DNA from: Paenibacillus amylolyticus
Lineage (GTDB): Bacteria > Bacillota > Bacilli > Paenibacillales > Paenibacillaceae
Length of the DNA: 64,000 nt
Assembly (NCBI RefSeq): GCF_001570725.1
Contig: NZ_BCNV01000001.1
Span: 1,240,001 to 1,304,000 of the forward strand
Reading direction: 5' to 3'
Shown here: piece by piece, positions 44,131 through 52,458 of the stretch
Position numbering within the stretch: position 1 is the first letter of the stretch
How the letters are laid out: every line of letters begins with the position of its first letter
Made by a program: the position numbers and the translations under genes
Notes under the pieces: generated by a model
What the model was told of the DNA's origin: nothing
The model's database searches: none
What the model saw: the letters and a program-made list of their open reading frames with translations, nothing else

Positions 44131-44973
44131 ATGAGAGCAATGCGTTTGGCAACATTGTCTGCTGGAGATAAGGGGGGCCATGCCGAGCAACGGCATGGCA
44201 ACTTTCGCTATGTGAGTGTACAGACTGATGAACAGCCACTAACCCGCTACCAGGGCACATTCAAATGCAGGTATGGTTATGGCAGAGCGGCAGAGACTGT
44301 TAATCAGGGAGATACTGGACAAGACTTTGCTGCGGTCCGCATGAATGGGAATATCTGCAATTTTGTATTATGTGATGGGGTAGGCATGAGTTATCTGGGA
44401 GACTTTGCAGCACGTTTTCTGGGGAATGCTTTGTTAGACTGGTTGGAAACGACCCAACACCCGACGAAAGAAGGCGTTGAGCGTCTTCTTCATGATCTGA
44501 CCCTTCCCGCATCCGAGCAACTGGAGAAATTACAACCACTGGATAGTTCCCCTCTGTTGCTGCGTGAAGTGTTGATGGAGAAACGAAGCCGGGGCAGTCA
44601 GGCCATGTATGTGTGTGGACGGATTGAGCTTACGGGAGGCAACCGCAAAAGTCGTGTGTGGCTTGCGTGGCAAGGAGATTCACGTATTCGTCTGTGGCGT
44701 AATGGCAAGGAGCAGTCTGAACTATTTGAGGTTCATTGCAAGACGAATGAGCGTTGGTCTACACTTGAAGGACCTGTCGGTGGTAAGCCGCACATCTGCG
44801 AGATGAAAGGGTCCGCAGGCGATTCACTTCGTCTTCAGTTATATACGGATGGATTAAATGATCTGGATGCCATTCAGGCCTATGTGCCCGATGAACACAT
44901 TCAGGTACTGTTGGATGCTACACATACCGGCGGTCTTGAAGATGATGCCGCTTTCATTGAGCTAGAATGGTGA
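44131..44973 (+). CDS. PP2C-type protein phosphatase
   Basis: 280 residues. Metal-dependent Ser/Thr phosphatase motifs in order: GQDFAAV, LCDGVGMSYLGD, GSQAMYVCGRIEL, WQGDSRIRLWRNG, LQLYTDGLNDL and C-terminal EDDAAFIELEW, all matching PP2C. Overall divergent from the classical form. Last gene of the kinase, vWA, PP2C set behind the type VII genes; likely reverses phosphorylation by the kinase. Confidence 0.85.
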   Translation: MRAMRLATLSAGDKGGHAEQRHGNFRYVSVQTDEQPLTRYQGTFKCRYGYGRAAETVNQGDTGQDFAAVRMNGNICNFVLCDGVGMSYLGDFAARFLGNALLDWLETTQHPTKEGVERLLHDLTLPASEQLEKLQPLDSSPLLLREVLMEKRSRGSQAMYVCGRIELTGGNRKSRVWLAWQGDSRIRLWRNGKEQSELFEVHCKTNERWSTLEGPVGGKPHICEMKGSAGDSLRLQLYTDGLNDLDAIQAYVPDEHIQVLLDATHTGGLEDDAAFIELEW

Positions 44974-45345
44974 GTGCCCGTTATAAAGTTGTGGACCGAT
45001 CCTGATGTTGCTGTGACATTGGCGTAGATCGACGGTGAAAAAACTTGCTGGTGTTGATTTAAAAGACACTCTTTTTGGGTAATCTTGTGAAGAATTGACT
45101 TTAAGTACGTGTTCAAAAAGGTCGCTTTTCAGTACCAAGAAGATGGGATAAAGCTAGAAATGGAGTAGCGGAGCGTAGATAGAGCTACGTGAGCAACGGA
45201 CATTTCGGCTGAATTCCATATTCGATGCTGATGGTGCCGTTAGGCACCTTTCGTAATCAAAAGCGGACTTTTTGAACAACCTCTTTAACGATGAGCTTGA
45301 ACGTACATTCTTACATAATTGCTAATCAAAGGAGTGGAATGGATA
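44974..45345. other. Gene-free region containing a repeat copy
   Basis: Apart from the 167-base foldback element (45111-45277), I see no gene, no clear terminator for the PP2C gene and only AT-rich sequence before the SDR gene. Confidence 0.5.
45111..45277. repeat. Foldback repeat, copy A (167 bp)
   Basis: Ends in perfect 10-bp terminal inverted repeats GTTCAAAAAG / CTTTTTGAAC, which extend imperfectly to about 26 bp. The interior (GAAATGGAGTAGCGGAGCGTAG, then CTACGTGAGCAACGGACATT) is nearly identical to the element at 58672. No coding capacity. Looks like a miniature inverted-repeat element. Confidence 0.85.
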
Positions 45346-46152
45346 ATGACACAACATAACGGCAAGTCACGTTTCCAAGGCAAGGTTGCGATTATTACCG
45401 GAGCAGGCTCCGGAATTGGGAAAGCTACTGCGGTCAAGCTGGCTAAAGAGGGTGCAAAAGTAGCACTGTTTGATCTGGTGAATGATCGAATCTCGGAAAC
45501 GGAAGCAGAGATTAATGCGCTGCACCCCGGTGTGGCGAGAGCATTCGATGTAGACATTTCCGACCCGGCGCGTGTGGAAAAGGCAGTGCTTGAAACCGTG
45601 GAATTGTTCGGTGGTTTGGATATTGTTTTTGCCAATGCAGGTATTAACGGAGTATCGGCACCCATTGAGGAAATTCAGGTTGAAGAGTGGCAACAGATTA
45701 TTACTACGAACCTGAATGGTACGTTTTTCACCGTTAAATATGCATTACCTCATTTGAAAAAACGGGGTGGCGGCAGCATTATCATCACGAGTTCCATCAA
45801 TGGCAATCAACGTTTCTCAAGCTTTGGCATGTCAGCGTACAGCACATCCAAGGCAGGGCAGGTTGCATTTGCGAAGATGGCTGCGCTTGAGCTGGCGAAG
45901 TTCAAGATACGTGTAAACGTGATTTGCCCAGGGGCGATTGCGACGAATATCGATCAAAGTACGGTCAAAACGGATGATTTGCAGCAGATCATTATTCCGA
46001 TGGAGTTCCCGGAAGGTCAGCAGCCACTTGCGGACGGTCCGGGTCAGCCGGAACATGTTGCCGATCTGGTAAGCTTCCTCGCATCGTCCGAATCCAGACA
46101 TATCACTGGAGCAGAGATCGTGATTGATGGTGCCGAATCATTGCTCAGCTAA
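45346..46152 (+). CDS. Short-chain dehydrogenase/reductase
   Basis: 268-residue classical SDR. Cofactor motif TGAGSGIG near residue 20, DVDISD, NAGINGV, catalytic Ser in ITSSING and YSTSK (Tyr-x-x-x-Lys), and PGAIATN. NAD-preferring because an acidic Asp follows the second strand (FDLVND). ATG at 45346 with AAAGGAGTG upstream. Substrate not predictable; single gene. Confidence 0.9.
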   Translation: MTQHNGKSRFQGKVAIITGAGSGIGKATAVKLAKEGAKVALFDLVNDRISETEAEINALHPGVARAFDVDISDPARVEKAVLETVELFGGLDIVFANAGINGVSAPIEEIQVEEWQQIITTNLNGTFFTVKYALPHLKKRGGGSIIITSSINGNQRFSSFGMSAYSTSKAGQVAFAKMAALELAKFKIRVNVICPGAIATNIDQSTVKTDDLQQIIIPMEFPEGQQPLADGPGQPEHVADLVSFLASSESRHITGAEIVIDGAESLLS

Positions 46153-46202
46153 GTGAGCATTCTGGATAAATTCATTTTTGCTGAAATAAGTGTGTCTGCG
46201 AT

Positions 46203-46229
46203 AGTCGTTCCTCTGGGACGGCTTTTTTT
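46203..46229 (+). terminator. Intrinsic terminator before hrpB
   Basis: AGTCGTTCC-tct-GGGACGGCT followed by a run of Ts. A perfect TATAAT starts two bases after it (46231-46236), probably the hrpB -10 box. Confidence 0.8.
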
Positions 46230-46296
46230 GTTATAATGCTAACATTCGAATAGTGATGCTGAAGAGCAGTGAGGTACATTCATTAGGAGCGATCAT

Positions 46297-48816
46297 ATGC
46301 ATATAGAGTTACCGATACAAGAGATTATTCCGGAGTTAAGACAGTTATTTCGGGATCAAGATACAGGTGTGTTAATTGCAGAACCGGGTGCGGGAAAAAC
46401 GACCGTGGTACCGCTGGCTTTGTTGGATGAGCCATGGGTTGAGGGAAGGAAAATCATTATGCTGGAACCCCGAAGGCTGGCCGCGCGTTCAGCTGCGTCG
46501 AGATTGGCGGCTACGTTAGGGGAAAAGGCAGGTCAGACTGTAGGATATCGTGTACGCATGGATACACGGGTGAGTCAGGCGACGCGCATTGAAGTTGTGA
46601 CGGAAGGGGTGTTGACCCGGATGTTGCAGCAGGACCAAGGTCTTGAGGATACGGCGATGATTATATTCGATGAATTCCATGAACGTCATCTTCATGGGGA
46701 CTTAGGCTTGGCTCTGGCATTGGAATCGCGAGCGATGTTACGCCCGGATCTGAAACTGTTGGTCATGTCGGCGACCCTTGATCCGGTTCCCGTCTGTGCC
46801 TTGCTTGGTGAGGGTACAAGATCAATTCACTGTCCGGGACGCACGTTTCCGGTGGAAACACGATATGTGCCAAGACCGGCAGCCATGCAGTTGGAACAAT
46901 TCACGGCTCAGACGGTGAACAAGGCATTAGCTGAACAGGAGGGAGACGTGCTTGTTTTTCTTCCCGGGGCAAGAGAGATACATCGTACAGAGCGTGAGTT
47001 ATTAAACGGTTCTCTTCCTGCACATGTGAAGGTTCATTCTCTGTATGGGAGTATGCCGGTGGAACAACAGGATGAGGTCATACGCCCGGCGGCTGAGGGC
47101 TGGCGGAAAGTGGTATTATCTACGTCCATTGCGGAATCCAGTCTTACGCTGGCTGGCGTTAAAGTTGTGGTGGATGCGGGGCTGAGCCGAGCATCGGCAT
47201 TCTCGCCGCGTACGGGCATGAGCCGACTTGTTACCCTGCCGGTGTCCAAGGCGTCAGCCGATCAGCGGCGGGGGCGTGCGGGGCGAATCGCCCCAGGTGT
47301 GTGTTACCGGCTATGGAGCGAAGAGGTTCATGGGGGACTGCCTGAGGCAACTCGCCCGGAGATTACCTCCGCGGATCTTGCGCCGCTGGCGCTTGAGCTT
47401 GCCGTTTGGGGTGTCCAGTCCCCAGCAGAGCTGCAATGGCTGGACACCCCGCCTGACGCCGCCTATGGCCAGGCACAGGCGCTGTTGCGCCAGCTGGGCG
47501 GCCTGGACGACGCAGGCCGCATCACGCCCTTCGGGCGGCGGATGAACACGCTTGGCGTGCATCCGCGACTGGCCAGCATGCTGCTCCGCGCGGCGGAGCT
47601 TGGGCTGGCCAGCTACGCCAGCATGCTGGCGGCACTGCTGCAGGAGCCTGCCGGCCTCCGCAGCAGTGGCAGTGCAGGCGCGGGCACAGACCTCCGCCCG
47701 CGCGTGGAAGCGCTGCTGACCGCGGACAGCAGCGGCATGCCGCAAGCGGCAGCGGCTGCCCTAGACGGCGCGGTCGTGCGGCGCATGCTCCAGGAGAGCC
47801 GCCAGCTGCGCTCGGCGCTCGGCCCGGCGGCCGATCCAGTGCGGCCGGATGAGGACAGCTGCGGATTGCTGCTGTCCTTCGCCTATCCGGACCGGATCGG
47901 GCAACGCCGGGAGGACGGCCGCTATCTGTTGAGCAGCGGCCGCGGTGTACGGCTCGCAGCGACAGAATCGCTGAGCCGTTCAGCGTATCTGGTCGCAGCC
48001 GAAGCAGACGACCAGGGCGCAGATGCGCGCATCCTGCTGGCTGCGCCGTTGCAGGAGCAGACATTGTTGCAGGCAGGTCAGCACTTGCTGCACAATGAAG
48101 TGCAAGTGGCCTGGGATTCCAATACCCGCAGCGTGCGCGCACACAAGAGACTTCGTATTGGAGCCCTTGTGATTAAAGAGAGCAGTATTGCACAGCCGCC
48201 TGAAGATCAGGTGCTGGAAGCACTGATAACGGGAATACGAATGGAAGGGCTCGATTGTCTGCCCTGGACAAAAACATCCAGACAACTTGCGGACAGGCTG
48301 CGGTTCCTGCATCTTCATCTACCCGAGTGGCCTGACCTGATCGAAGATGATCTGACTGAAGAGTTGGCAGAACATCTTACGCCTTATCTGACAGGCATGC
48401 GATCGGCAGCCGATCTGAAGAGATTATCGATGCATGATGTATTGCTCGGCGGACTGAGCTGGAATCAGCGACAACAACTGGACGATGAAGCGCCGACGCA
48501 TATACAGGTGCCAAGTGGTTCCCGAATTCCCGTAGACTACAGCCGACCGGAGGACCCTACGCTGGCGGTGAGACTACAGGAGATGTTTGGACAACAGGAG
48601 ACACCACGTATTGGTGGTGGGCGAGTTCCGTTGACCATCCACTTGTTATCACCGGCGCAGCGACCTGTACAGGTCACACGAGACTTGACCAACTTCTGGA
48701 GAGAGACGTACTTTGACGTCAAAAAAGATCTGAAAGGTCGATATCCGAAGCATTACTGGCCGGACAATCCCCTTGAAGCGGTCGCCACAAATCGGGCCAA
48801 ACCACGGGGCAAGTAA
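46297..48816 (+). CDS. hrpB: ATP-dependent helicase HrpB
   Basis: DEAH-box helicase of 839 residues. Walker A AEPGAGKTTV near residue 30, DEFHERH (DExH) near 128, SATLD, the helicase C domain with STSIAESSLTL and QRRGRAGRI, then the HrpB-specific C-terminal region ending in HYWPDNPLEAVATNRAKPRGK (split: the WPDNP motif is diagnostic). ATG at 46297 with AGGAGCG upstream. Codons between about 47390 and 48130 are far more GC-rich than the rest of the gene, with the frame intact. Biological role in Firmicutes is poorly known. Confidence 0.93.
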   Translation: MHIELPIQEIIPELRQLFRDQDTGVLIAEPGAGKTTVVPLALLDEPWVEGRKIIMLEPRRLAARSAASRLAATLGEKAGQTVGYRVRMDTRVSQATRIEVVTEGVLTRMLQQDQGLEDTAMIIFDEFHERHLHGDLGLALALESRAMLRPDLKLLVMSATLDPVPVCALLGEGTRSIHCPGRTFPVETRYVPRPAAMQLEQFTAQTVNKALAEQEGDVLVFLPGAREIHRTERELLNGSLPAHVKVHSLYGSMPVEQQDEVIRPAAEGWRKVVLSTSIAESSLTLAGVKVVVDAGLSRASAFSPRTGMSRLVTLPVSKASADQRRGRAGRIAPGVCYRLWSEEVHGGLPEATRPEITSADLAPLALELAVWGVQSPAELQWLDTPPDAAYGQAQALLRQLGGLDDAGRITPFGRRMNTLGVHPRLASMLLRAAELGLASYASMLAALLQEPAGLRSSGSAGAGTDLRPRVEALLTADSSGMPQAAAAALDGAVVRRMLQESRQLRSALGPAADPVRPDEDSCGLLLSFAYPDRIGQRREDGRYLLSSGRGVRLAATESLSRSAYLVAAEADDQGADARILLAAPLQEQTLLQAGQHLLHNEVQVAWDSNTRSVRAHKRLRIGALVIKESSIAQPPEDQVLEALITGIRMEGLDCLPWTKTSRQLADRLRFLHLHLPEWPDLIEDDLTEELAEHLTPYLTGMRSAADLKRLSMHDVLLGGLSWNQRQQLDDEAPTHIQVPSGSRIPVDYSRPEDPTLAVRLQEMFGQQETPRIGGGRVPLTIHLLSPAQRPVQVTRDLTNFWRETYFDVKKDLKGRYPKHYWPDNPLEAVATNRAKPRGK

Positions 48817-48916
48817 ATGAATTATTTCGTTTTTTCAGATATCAACTATGTGGTTTCCCAAGGGAGCTTCATCAGGCACAGACGCTGCTGAACAGCGGGA
48901 GCGCTAACGAACCTGT

Positions 48917-49085
48917 GACGTCTTATTTAACGATTTGAAGTGTCCTTAGCAATCTAAGGAATCTGAAACACGCTATATTCGAAAAAGCAGCCGTTTACAG
49001 CGTGTTTATCAGGGGATTTTGGTAAATAACGTGTCTCAGGTTCCTTACAAAATAAAATGAGGACCTGAAGGTTAAATAAGACGTC
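48917..49085. repeat. Foldback element with 15-bp terminal inverted repeats
   Basis: 169 bases bounded by GACGTCTTATTTAAC and its perfect complement. Nested inside are CCTTA-gcaatc-TAAGG and AAACACGCT / AGCGTGTTT palindromes. No coding capacity. Only one copy in the window; I suspect a dispersed Paenibacillus repeat. Confidence 0.6.
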
Positions 49086-49272
49086 CTCAGTTCCTTAGAA
49101 AATCGCCTGAACAATTCGCCAGGATCAGCCAGTCTGGACTTCAAGAAGTTGGACCCTGACATCCCTCAATGTATCACGTGCCTGAGTTTGAATGCCCACC
49201 CTGATGGGCATGAAAAGGAATGAACCTCAGCAATTAATTGCTATCCACACATATTATATTGACCCTGCAAGC

Positions 49273-49297
49273 GTTTGAAAGAAAACAAGGCGGGTAA
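49273..49297 (+). promoter_or_regulatory. SigB- or SigF-like promoter of the stress protein gene
   Basis: GTTTGA (49273-49278), 13-base spacer, GGGTAA (49292-49297), close to the general-stress sigma-B consensus GTTTAA/GGGTAT. A forespore sigma factor could also read it. Confidence 0.5.
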
Positions 49298-49338
49298 TAA
49301 CATAGCGAACCACTCAATAAGATGAGGAGGGATTCACT

Positions 49339-49941
49339 ATGCAGAAGAAAATCGTAGGTGTGTTTAATACAGAACGTGAAGCATCGCAGGCTATCGAGGG
49401 TCTGAAAGCACAAGGATTCACTTCAGACGAAATCTCCGTTGTTACACAGGATCGGGATGAATTGAAGGCGATTCGGGAAGAGACGGGTACGAAAGCCCCT
49501 GAAGGCGTGGCTGCGGGTGCAGCAACAGGTGGTGTACTTGGTGGCGTGGCTGGCCTGCTCGCAGGTATCGGTGCACTGGCCATACCCGGCATAGGACCAA
49601 TTCTGGCCGCAGGCCCTATCGCAGCAGCATTTACCGGTGCAGCTGTGGGTGCAGGAGCTGGCGGATTGGTGGGTGGACTGGTTGGTCTCGGTATTCCGGA
49701 AGAGGATGCCAAACAGTATGAGGAGTATGTACAGAATGGCAAAATCCTGTTGCTCGTAGACTCCACGGATCGGGACACGGATGTGTATGATGTGTTCAGC
49801 AGCAACAGCCAGTATAATCGGGACAGAGCCCAAGTCCATGGTGGAGATGTGGCTGCCGAACGTCCGGACCTGGATATGGAAGAACGCAGATTGGAAGCCC
49901 AAACCAAGGCAGCGCGATTCGGTAACAATACATTCCTGTAA
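49339..49941 (+). CDS. General stress protein 17M-like, glycine-zipper protein
   Basis: 200 residues. The N-terminal domain KIVGVFNTEREASQAIEGLK...FTSDEISVVTQD is the GSP17M/YflT fold. The central part (about 55-120) is Gly/Ala-rich and hydrophobic, forming glycine-zipper-type helices that may insert in the membrane. The C-terminal tail is charged. Start ATG has GAGGAGGG upstream. A stress-type promoter precedes it. Function unknown. Confidence 0.82.
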   Translation: MQKKIVGVFNTEREASQAIEGLKAQGFTSDEISVVTQDRDELKAIREETGTKAPEGVAAGAATGGVLGGVAGLLAGIGALAIPGIGPILAAGPIAAAFTGAAVGAGAGGLVGGLVGLGIPEEDAKQYEEYVQNGKILLLVDSTDRDTDVYDVFSSNSQYNRDRAQVHGGDVAAERPDLDMEERRLEAQTKAARFGNNTFL

Positions 49942-50112
49942 ACATGCTGCGGATTCGGTTGATATATAATAGAACTCAATGACATAATACCTGCAAATGG
50001 AATGACATATATGATCCACCAGATGGTCATTAGCCGGTTTCCTTAAGGGAAGCCGGCTTTTATCCCTGTGTGACATTGGGCATCAATAATGGCGGATGGT
50101 GTTTTTACCCAG

Positions 50113-50514
50113 TCAGGCAGGGAATAACAATACATAGAGTAATACAGCCAAAGCGAGTCCAATCACCAGTAGCATCATGGTCAGAAAACGAATTAATCCG
50201 GTTGACGCCTGATATGTTTGCTCATTGATTTGTGTACGCTTCCGATGATAGGCTGCTGCCGAATACACAATGATGGATATTCCACCAACCAGAGAAGTGA
50301 TACCGGTAATAATGGCGGCAATATGTGCAAGACGATCATACGCCGAGGAGTTAAAACCAAGTCCGGCAGCAAGAAAGCCGATGCCCGCCATGGCAATGCC
50401 GGTGCGAACCCAGGCAAGAAAAGTTCGTTCGTTAGCCAGATGCTGCTGAACATATTTGGAGTCGATCGTGGCGATGTCCTTGTCAGCTAAAGAAATATGA
50501 ATCCCCCCGTTCAT
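50113..50514 (-). CDS. YidH family membrane protein (DUF202)
   Basis: 133 residues. The N-terminal segment YVQQHLANERTFLAWVRTGIAMAGIGF is the DUF202 signature (LANERTFLAWxRT), split here across residues 21-47. Three membrane helices lie near residues 35-53, 63-84 and 108-130. ATG at 50514 chosen; the frame is open further upstream but that region overlaps the divergent gene's leader. Function unknown. Confidence 0.85.
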   Translation of the reverse strand: MNGGIHISLADKDIATIDSKYVQQHLANERTFLAWVRTGIAMAGIGFLAAGLGFNSSAYDRLAHIAAIITGITSLVGGISIIVYSAAAYHRKRTQINEQTYQASTGLIRFLTMMLLVIGLALAVLLYVLLFPA

Positions 50515-50578
50515 CAGATATACCGCTTCATTTTCATTATATCTCTTATCGTAAGACCTAGAAAGGACGGCTGAATGT

Positions 50579-51727
50579 ATGTCTCGCAGAGAACGAATTA
50601 CAGAAATCGAGAGCTTAAGGGGACTTGCCTTTGCAGCGGTGGTTCTCCAGCATTCCATCGCACACTACTCTCTGGTACCGGAAACGAAACTGGAGGATGG
50701 CGTGTTATTGGCTATACTGCTGATGCTCTCCAAATTTGCAGTTCCTTTGTTCATCTTCATAACAGGGATGGTACTTTTTTATAACACGGGAGACAAGCTG
50801 CATTACGGCAAGTTTATGAGAAAAAGAGTAACCGACGTTATCGTACCTTATCTCATCTGGTCACTCATTTACTTTACACTTGCACCGCGAGGCTGGACGG
50901 GATTTGGATGGAATGACATTCCAGACTTAGGCTTGAAGCTGATTACTGGCAAAACAACTTCACACTTTTGGTACATTATTATGCTGATTCAGTTTTATCT
51001 GTTATTTCCGCTCTTCTTGCGAGCCATTCGTTATGTATATAACCGCTACGAAGCCAAGGGACGTATGAGCGCTCTGTTTATTTCGGGCGTAGTCTATCTG
51101 GTGCTCGCAGATCAATTAGGCAACATTGCCAAATTCATGGGCTGGCTGAATATTCCGGTACTGACAGATGCGTTTACAACGTATGCAGACCGCAATTTCC
51201 TCTATTTCTTTATTTATTTTGTGCTTGGTGCAGCCGCGGGTTTATCCGTCCAGCACTGGAATGAATGGATTCATCGGTTACGCTGGGTATATTGGACGGT
51301 GTTTATCGTGCTGGGGCTTCGGTTTACATATCTATTAATGCTGGAGTTTCAGAAGCCGGAGGGAATCAAAATTACATTCTACACGGTCAGCCTGATCCGG
51401 CCTGATATGGCGCTCTTTCTGATTGCTTCGATCATGGTCATGTACCAGCTGGCCGGCAAACTGCATAACCTTAGGGTTACACGATTGCTGGGATGGATTG
51501 GTGGTGTATCGTATGGCGGATATCTGATGCATATGTTGATGCTGCGGTATAGCTACATTCCAGATGAGCTGTTTTATGTTTCGATGGGCTGGAACCCTGT
51601 CGTCCGAATGATCATTACCTGGTTGTTGGCTCTAACATTATCCTGTGTACTGACATGGCTTATCTCTCGCGTAAGCTGGGGCAAATGGATTGTGGGAACC
51701 GTACCGAAATCTATCCGCAATAAATGA
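50579..51727 (+). CDS. Acyltransferase-3 family membrane protein
   Basis: 382 residues, about ten transmembrane segments. The N-terminal RITEIESLRGLAFAAVVLQH carries the RG-x-A motif typical of acyltransferase 3 proteins, with the active-site His in LQHS. Further on are KRVTDVIVPYLIWS and HFWYIIMLIQFYLLFP. Probably O-acetylates a surface polysaccharide or lipid. ATG at 50579, GGACGG upstream. Single gene, divergent from the DUF202 gene. Confidence 0.88.
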   Translation: MSRRERITEIESLRGLAFAAVVLQHSIAHYSLVPETKLEDGVLLAILLMLSKFAVPLFIFITGMVLFYNTGDKLHYGKFMRKRVTDVIVPYLIWSLIYFTLAPRGWTGFGWNDIPDLGLKLITGKTTSHFWYIIMLIQFYLLFPLFLRAIRYVYNRYEAKGRMSALFISGVVYLVLADQLGNIAKFMGWLNIPVLTDAFTTYADRNFLYFFIYFVLGAAAGLSVQHWNEWIHRLRWVYWTVFIVLGLRFTYLLMLEFQKPEGIKITFYTVSLIRPDMALFLIASIMVMYQLAGKLHNLRVTRLLGWIGGVSYGGYLMHMLMLRYSYIPDELFYVSMGWNPVVRMIITWLLALTLSCVLTWLISRVSWGKWIVGTVPKSIRNK

Positions 51728-52075
51728 ATCCAGCAATATATGAAAAAATCATAATAGATGACCACAGCCGCACAGGAGTGTACGGGCGTTCGGAAGTATA
51801 GACAAATTGAACCGTATCGATCTAAATCCAACCTTGATTGAAGCAGCTAAAGGTATTATGAATTTGATTCTTTTGAAAAAAAATTAAAATTTCATTACAT
51901 GAAAAATTCACAATAGAAAACCTTTTTCCGTGCTTCCCTCAGGTTAACGCGTATTCACACGATTTCTTGCTCTCCCTCCTTGAAGATGGATAAAGGGGAG
52001 GCAAAGCGGAGAAAGATGGCAGAACCCGAACATAAGTTTTATAATACTAGATATATAGGTTCTGACAGGAGGGGA
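51728..52075. other. Gene-free AT-rich stretch before the RTP-like gene
   Basis: No supported gene. A perfect TATAAT at 52040-52045 places a transcript start just before the RTP-like gene. I looked for Ter sites with the B. subtilis CTATGTAC core and found none. Confidence 0.5.
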
Positions 52076-52456
52076 ATGAACGTGGCTTTTATGATTGCAC
52101 AGCGGGCATTTATTAAGCTGTATCTGATTACGATGGTTGAACAGCACAGGGGGTATGGTTACGAGATGCTGGAGGCGATGAAGCAGGAATTCAAAGACTA
52201 CGGTTATGTACCACCCCAGAGCGAGGTATATCGGGCACTGCATGAATTGGTACAGCAAGGTGTTTTTTATCGCACGAAGAAGCTGAAGGGTAACGATCCG
52301 AAGGTCGATTTTCAGGAAATCGTTTTATATCATTTTACGGATGATGGTGCGGAGAAAGCCGAATTATACAAGAAACAGGTCAAAACAGATCTGGATCGTT
52401 GTCTAGGCATGTTACACAAGGCAGAAGAGGACAATTACGGTACGAAAGGAAGATGA
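52076..52456 (+). CDS. rtp: Replication terminator protein (RTP) homologue, PadR-like fold
   Basis: 126 residues from ATG at 52076 (or 124 from GTG at 52082, better spaced from AGGAGG). It closely parallels my recollection of B. subtilis RTP: QRAFIKLYLITMVEQHRGYG, then EVYRALHELVQQGV, QEIVLYHF, ELYKKQVKTDLDRC. RTP is the Tus-like contrahelicase that stops replication forks at Ter sites. PadR-type regulators share the fold, so a transcriptional role is possible. The frame is open upstream but passes through the TATAAT box, so that part is not translated. Stop overlaps the next gene's first ATG. Confidence 0.82.
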   Translation: MNVAFMIAQRAFIKLYLITMVEQHRGYGYEMLEAMKQEFKDYGYVPPQSEVYRALHELVQQGVFYRTKKLKGNDPKVDFQEIVLYHFTDDGAEKAELYKKQVKTDLDRCLGMLHKAEEDNYGTKGR

Positions 52457-52458
52457 GC

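Larger units (their letters stand above)
48817..49338. other. Gene-free region with foldback element and a sigma-factor-like promoter
   Basis: No convincing gene. It contains the foldback element at 48917-49085 and, near its right end, the GTTTGA/GGGTAA promoter for the stress protein. The remaining 190 bases show nothing clear. Confidence 0.6.

Noticed and set aside
47522..48142. 206-codon minus-strand frame across hrpB
   Set aside because: Long only because the patch is GC-rich and short of stop codons; Arg/Ala/Pro-rich composition, no start signals, and hrpB motifs run on the other strand.
48817..48891. Short ORF directly after hrpB (24 codons)
   Set aside because: No ribosome binding site, no terminator or conserved-looking sequence; likely chance.
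49314..50076. Long minus-strand frames (217 and 238 codons) opposite the stress protein gene
   Set aside because: Mirror frames of a Gly/Ala-rich gene; composition is low-complexity and the plus-strand protein has family features and a ribosome binding site.
51728..52075. Replication Ter sites beside the RTP-like gene
   Set aside because: No CTATGTAC-type core was found on either strand; only AT-rich sequence is present.
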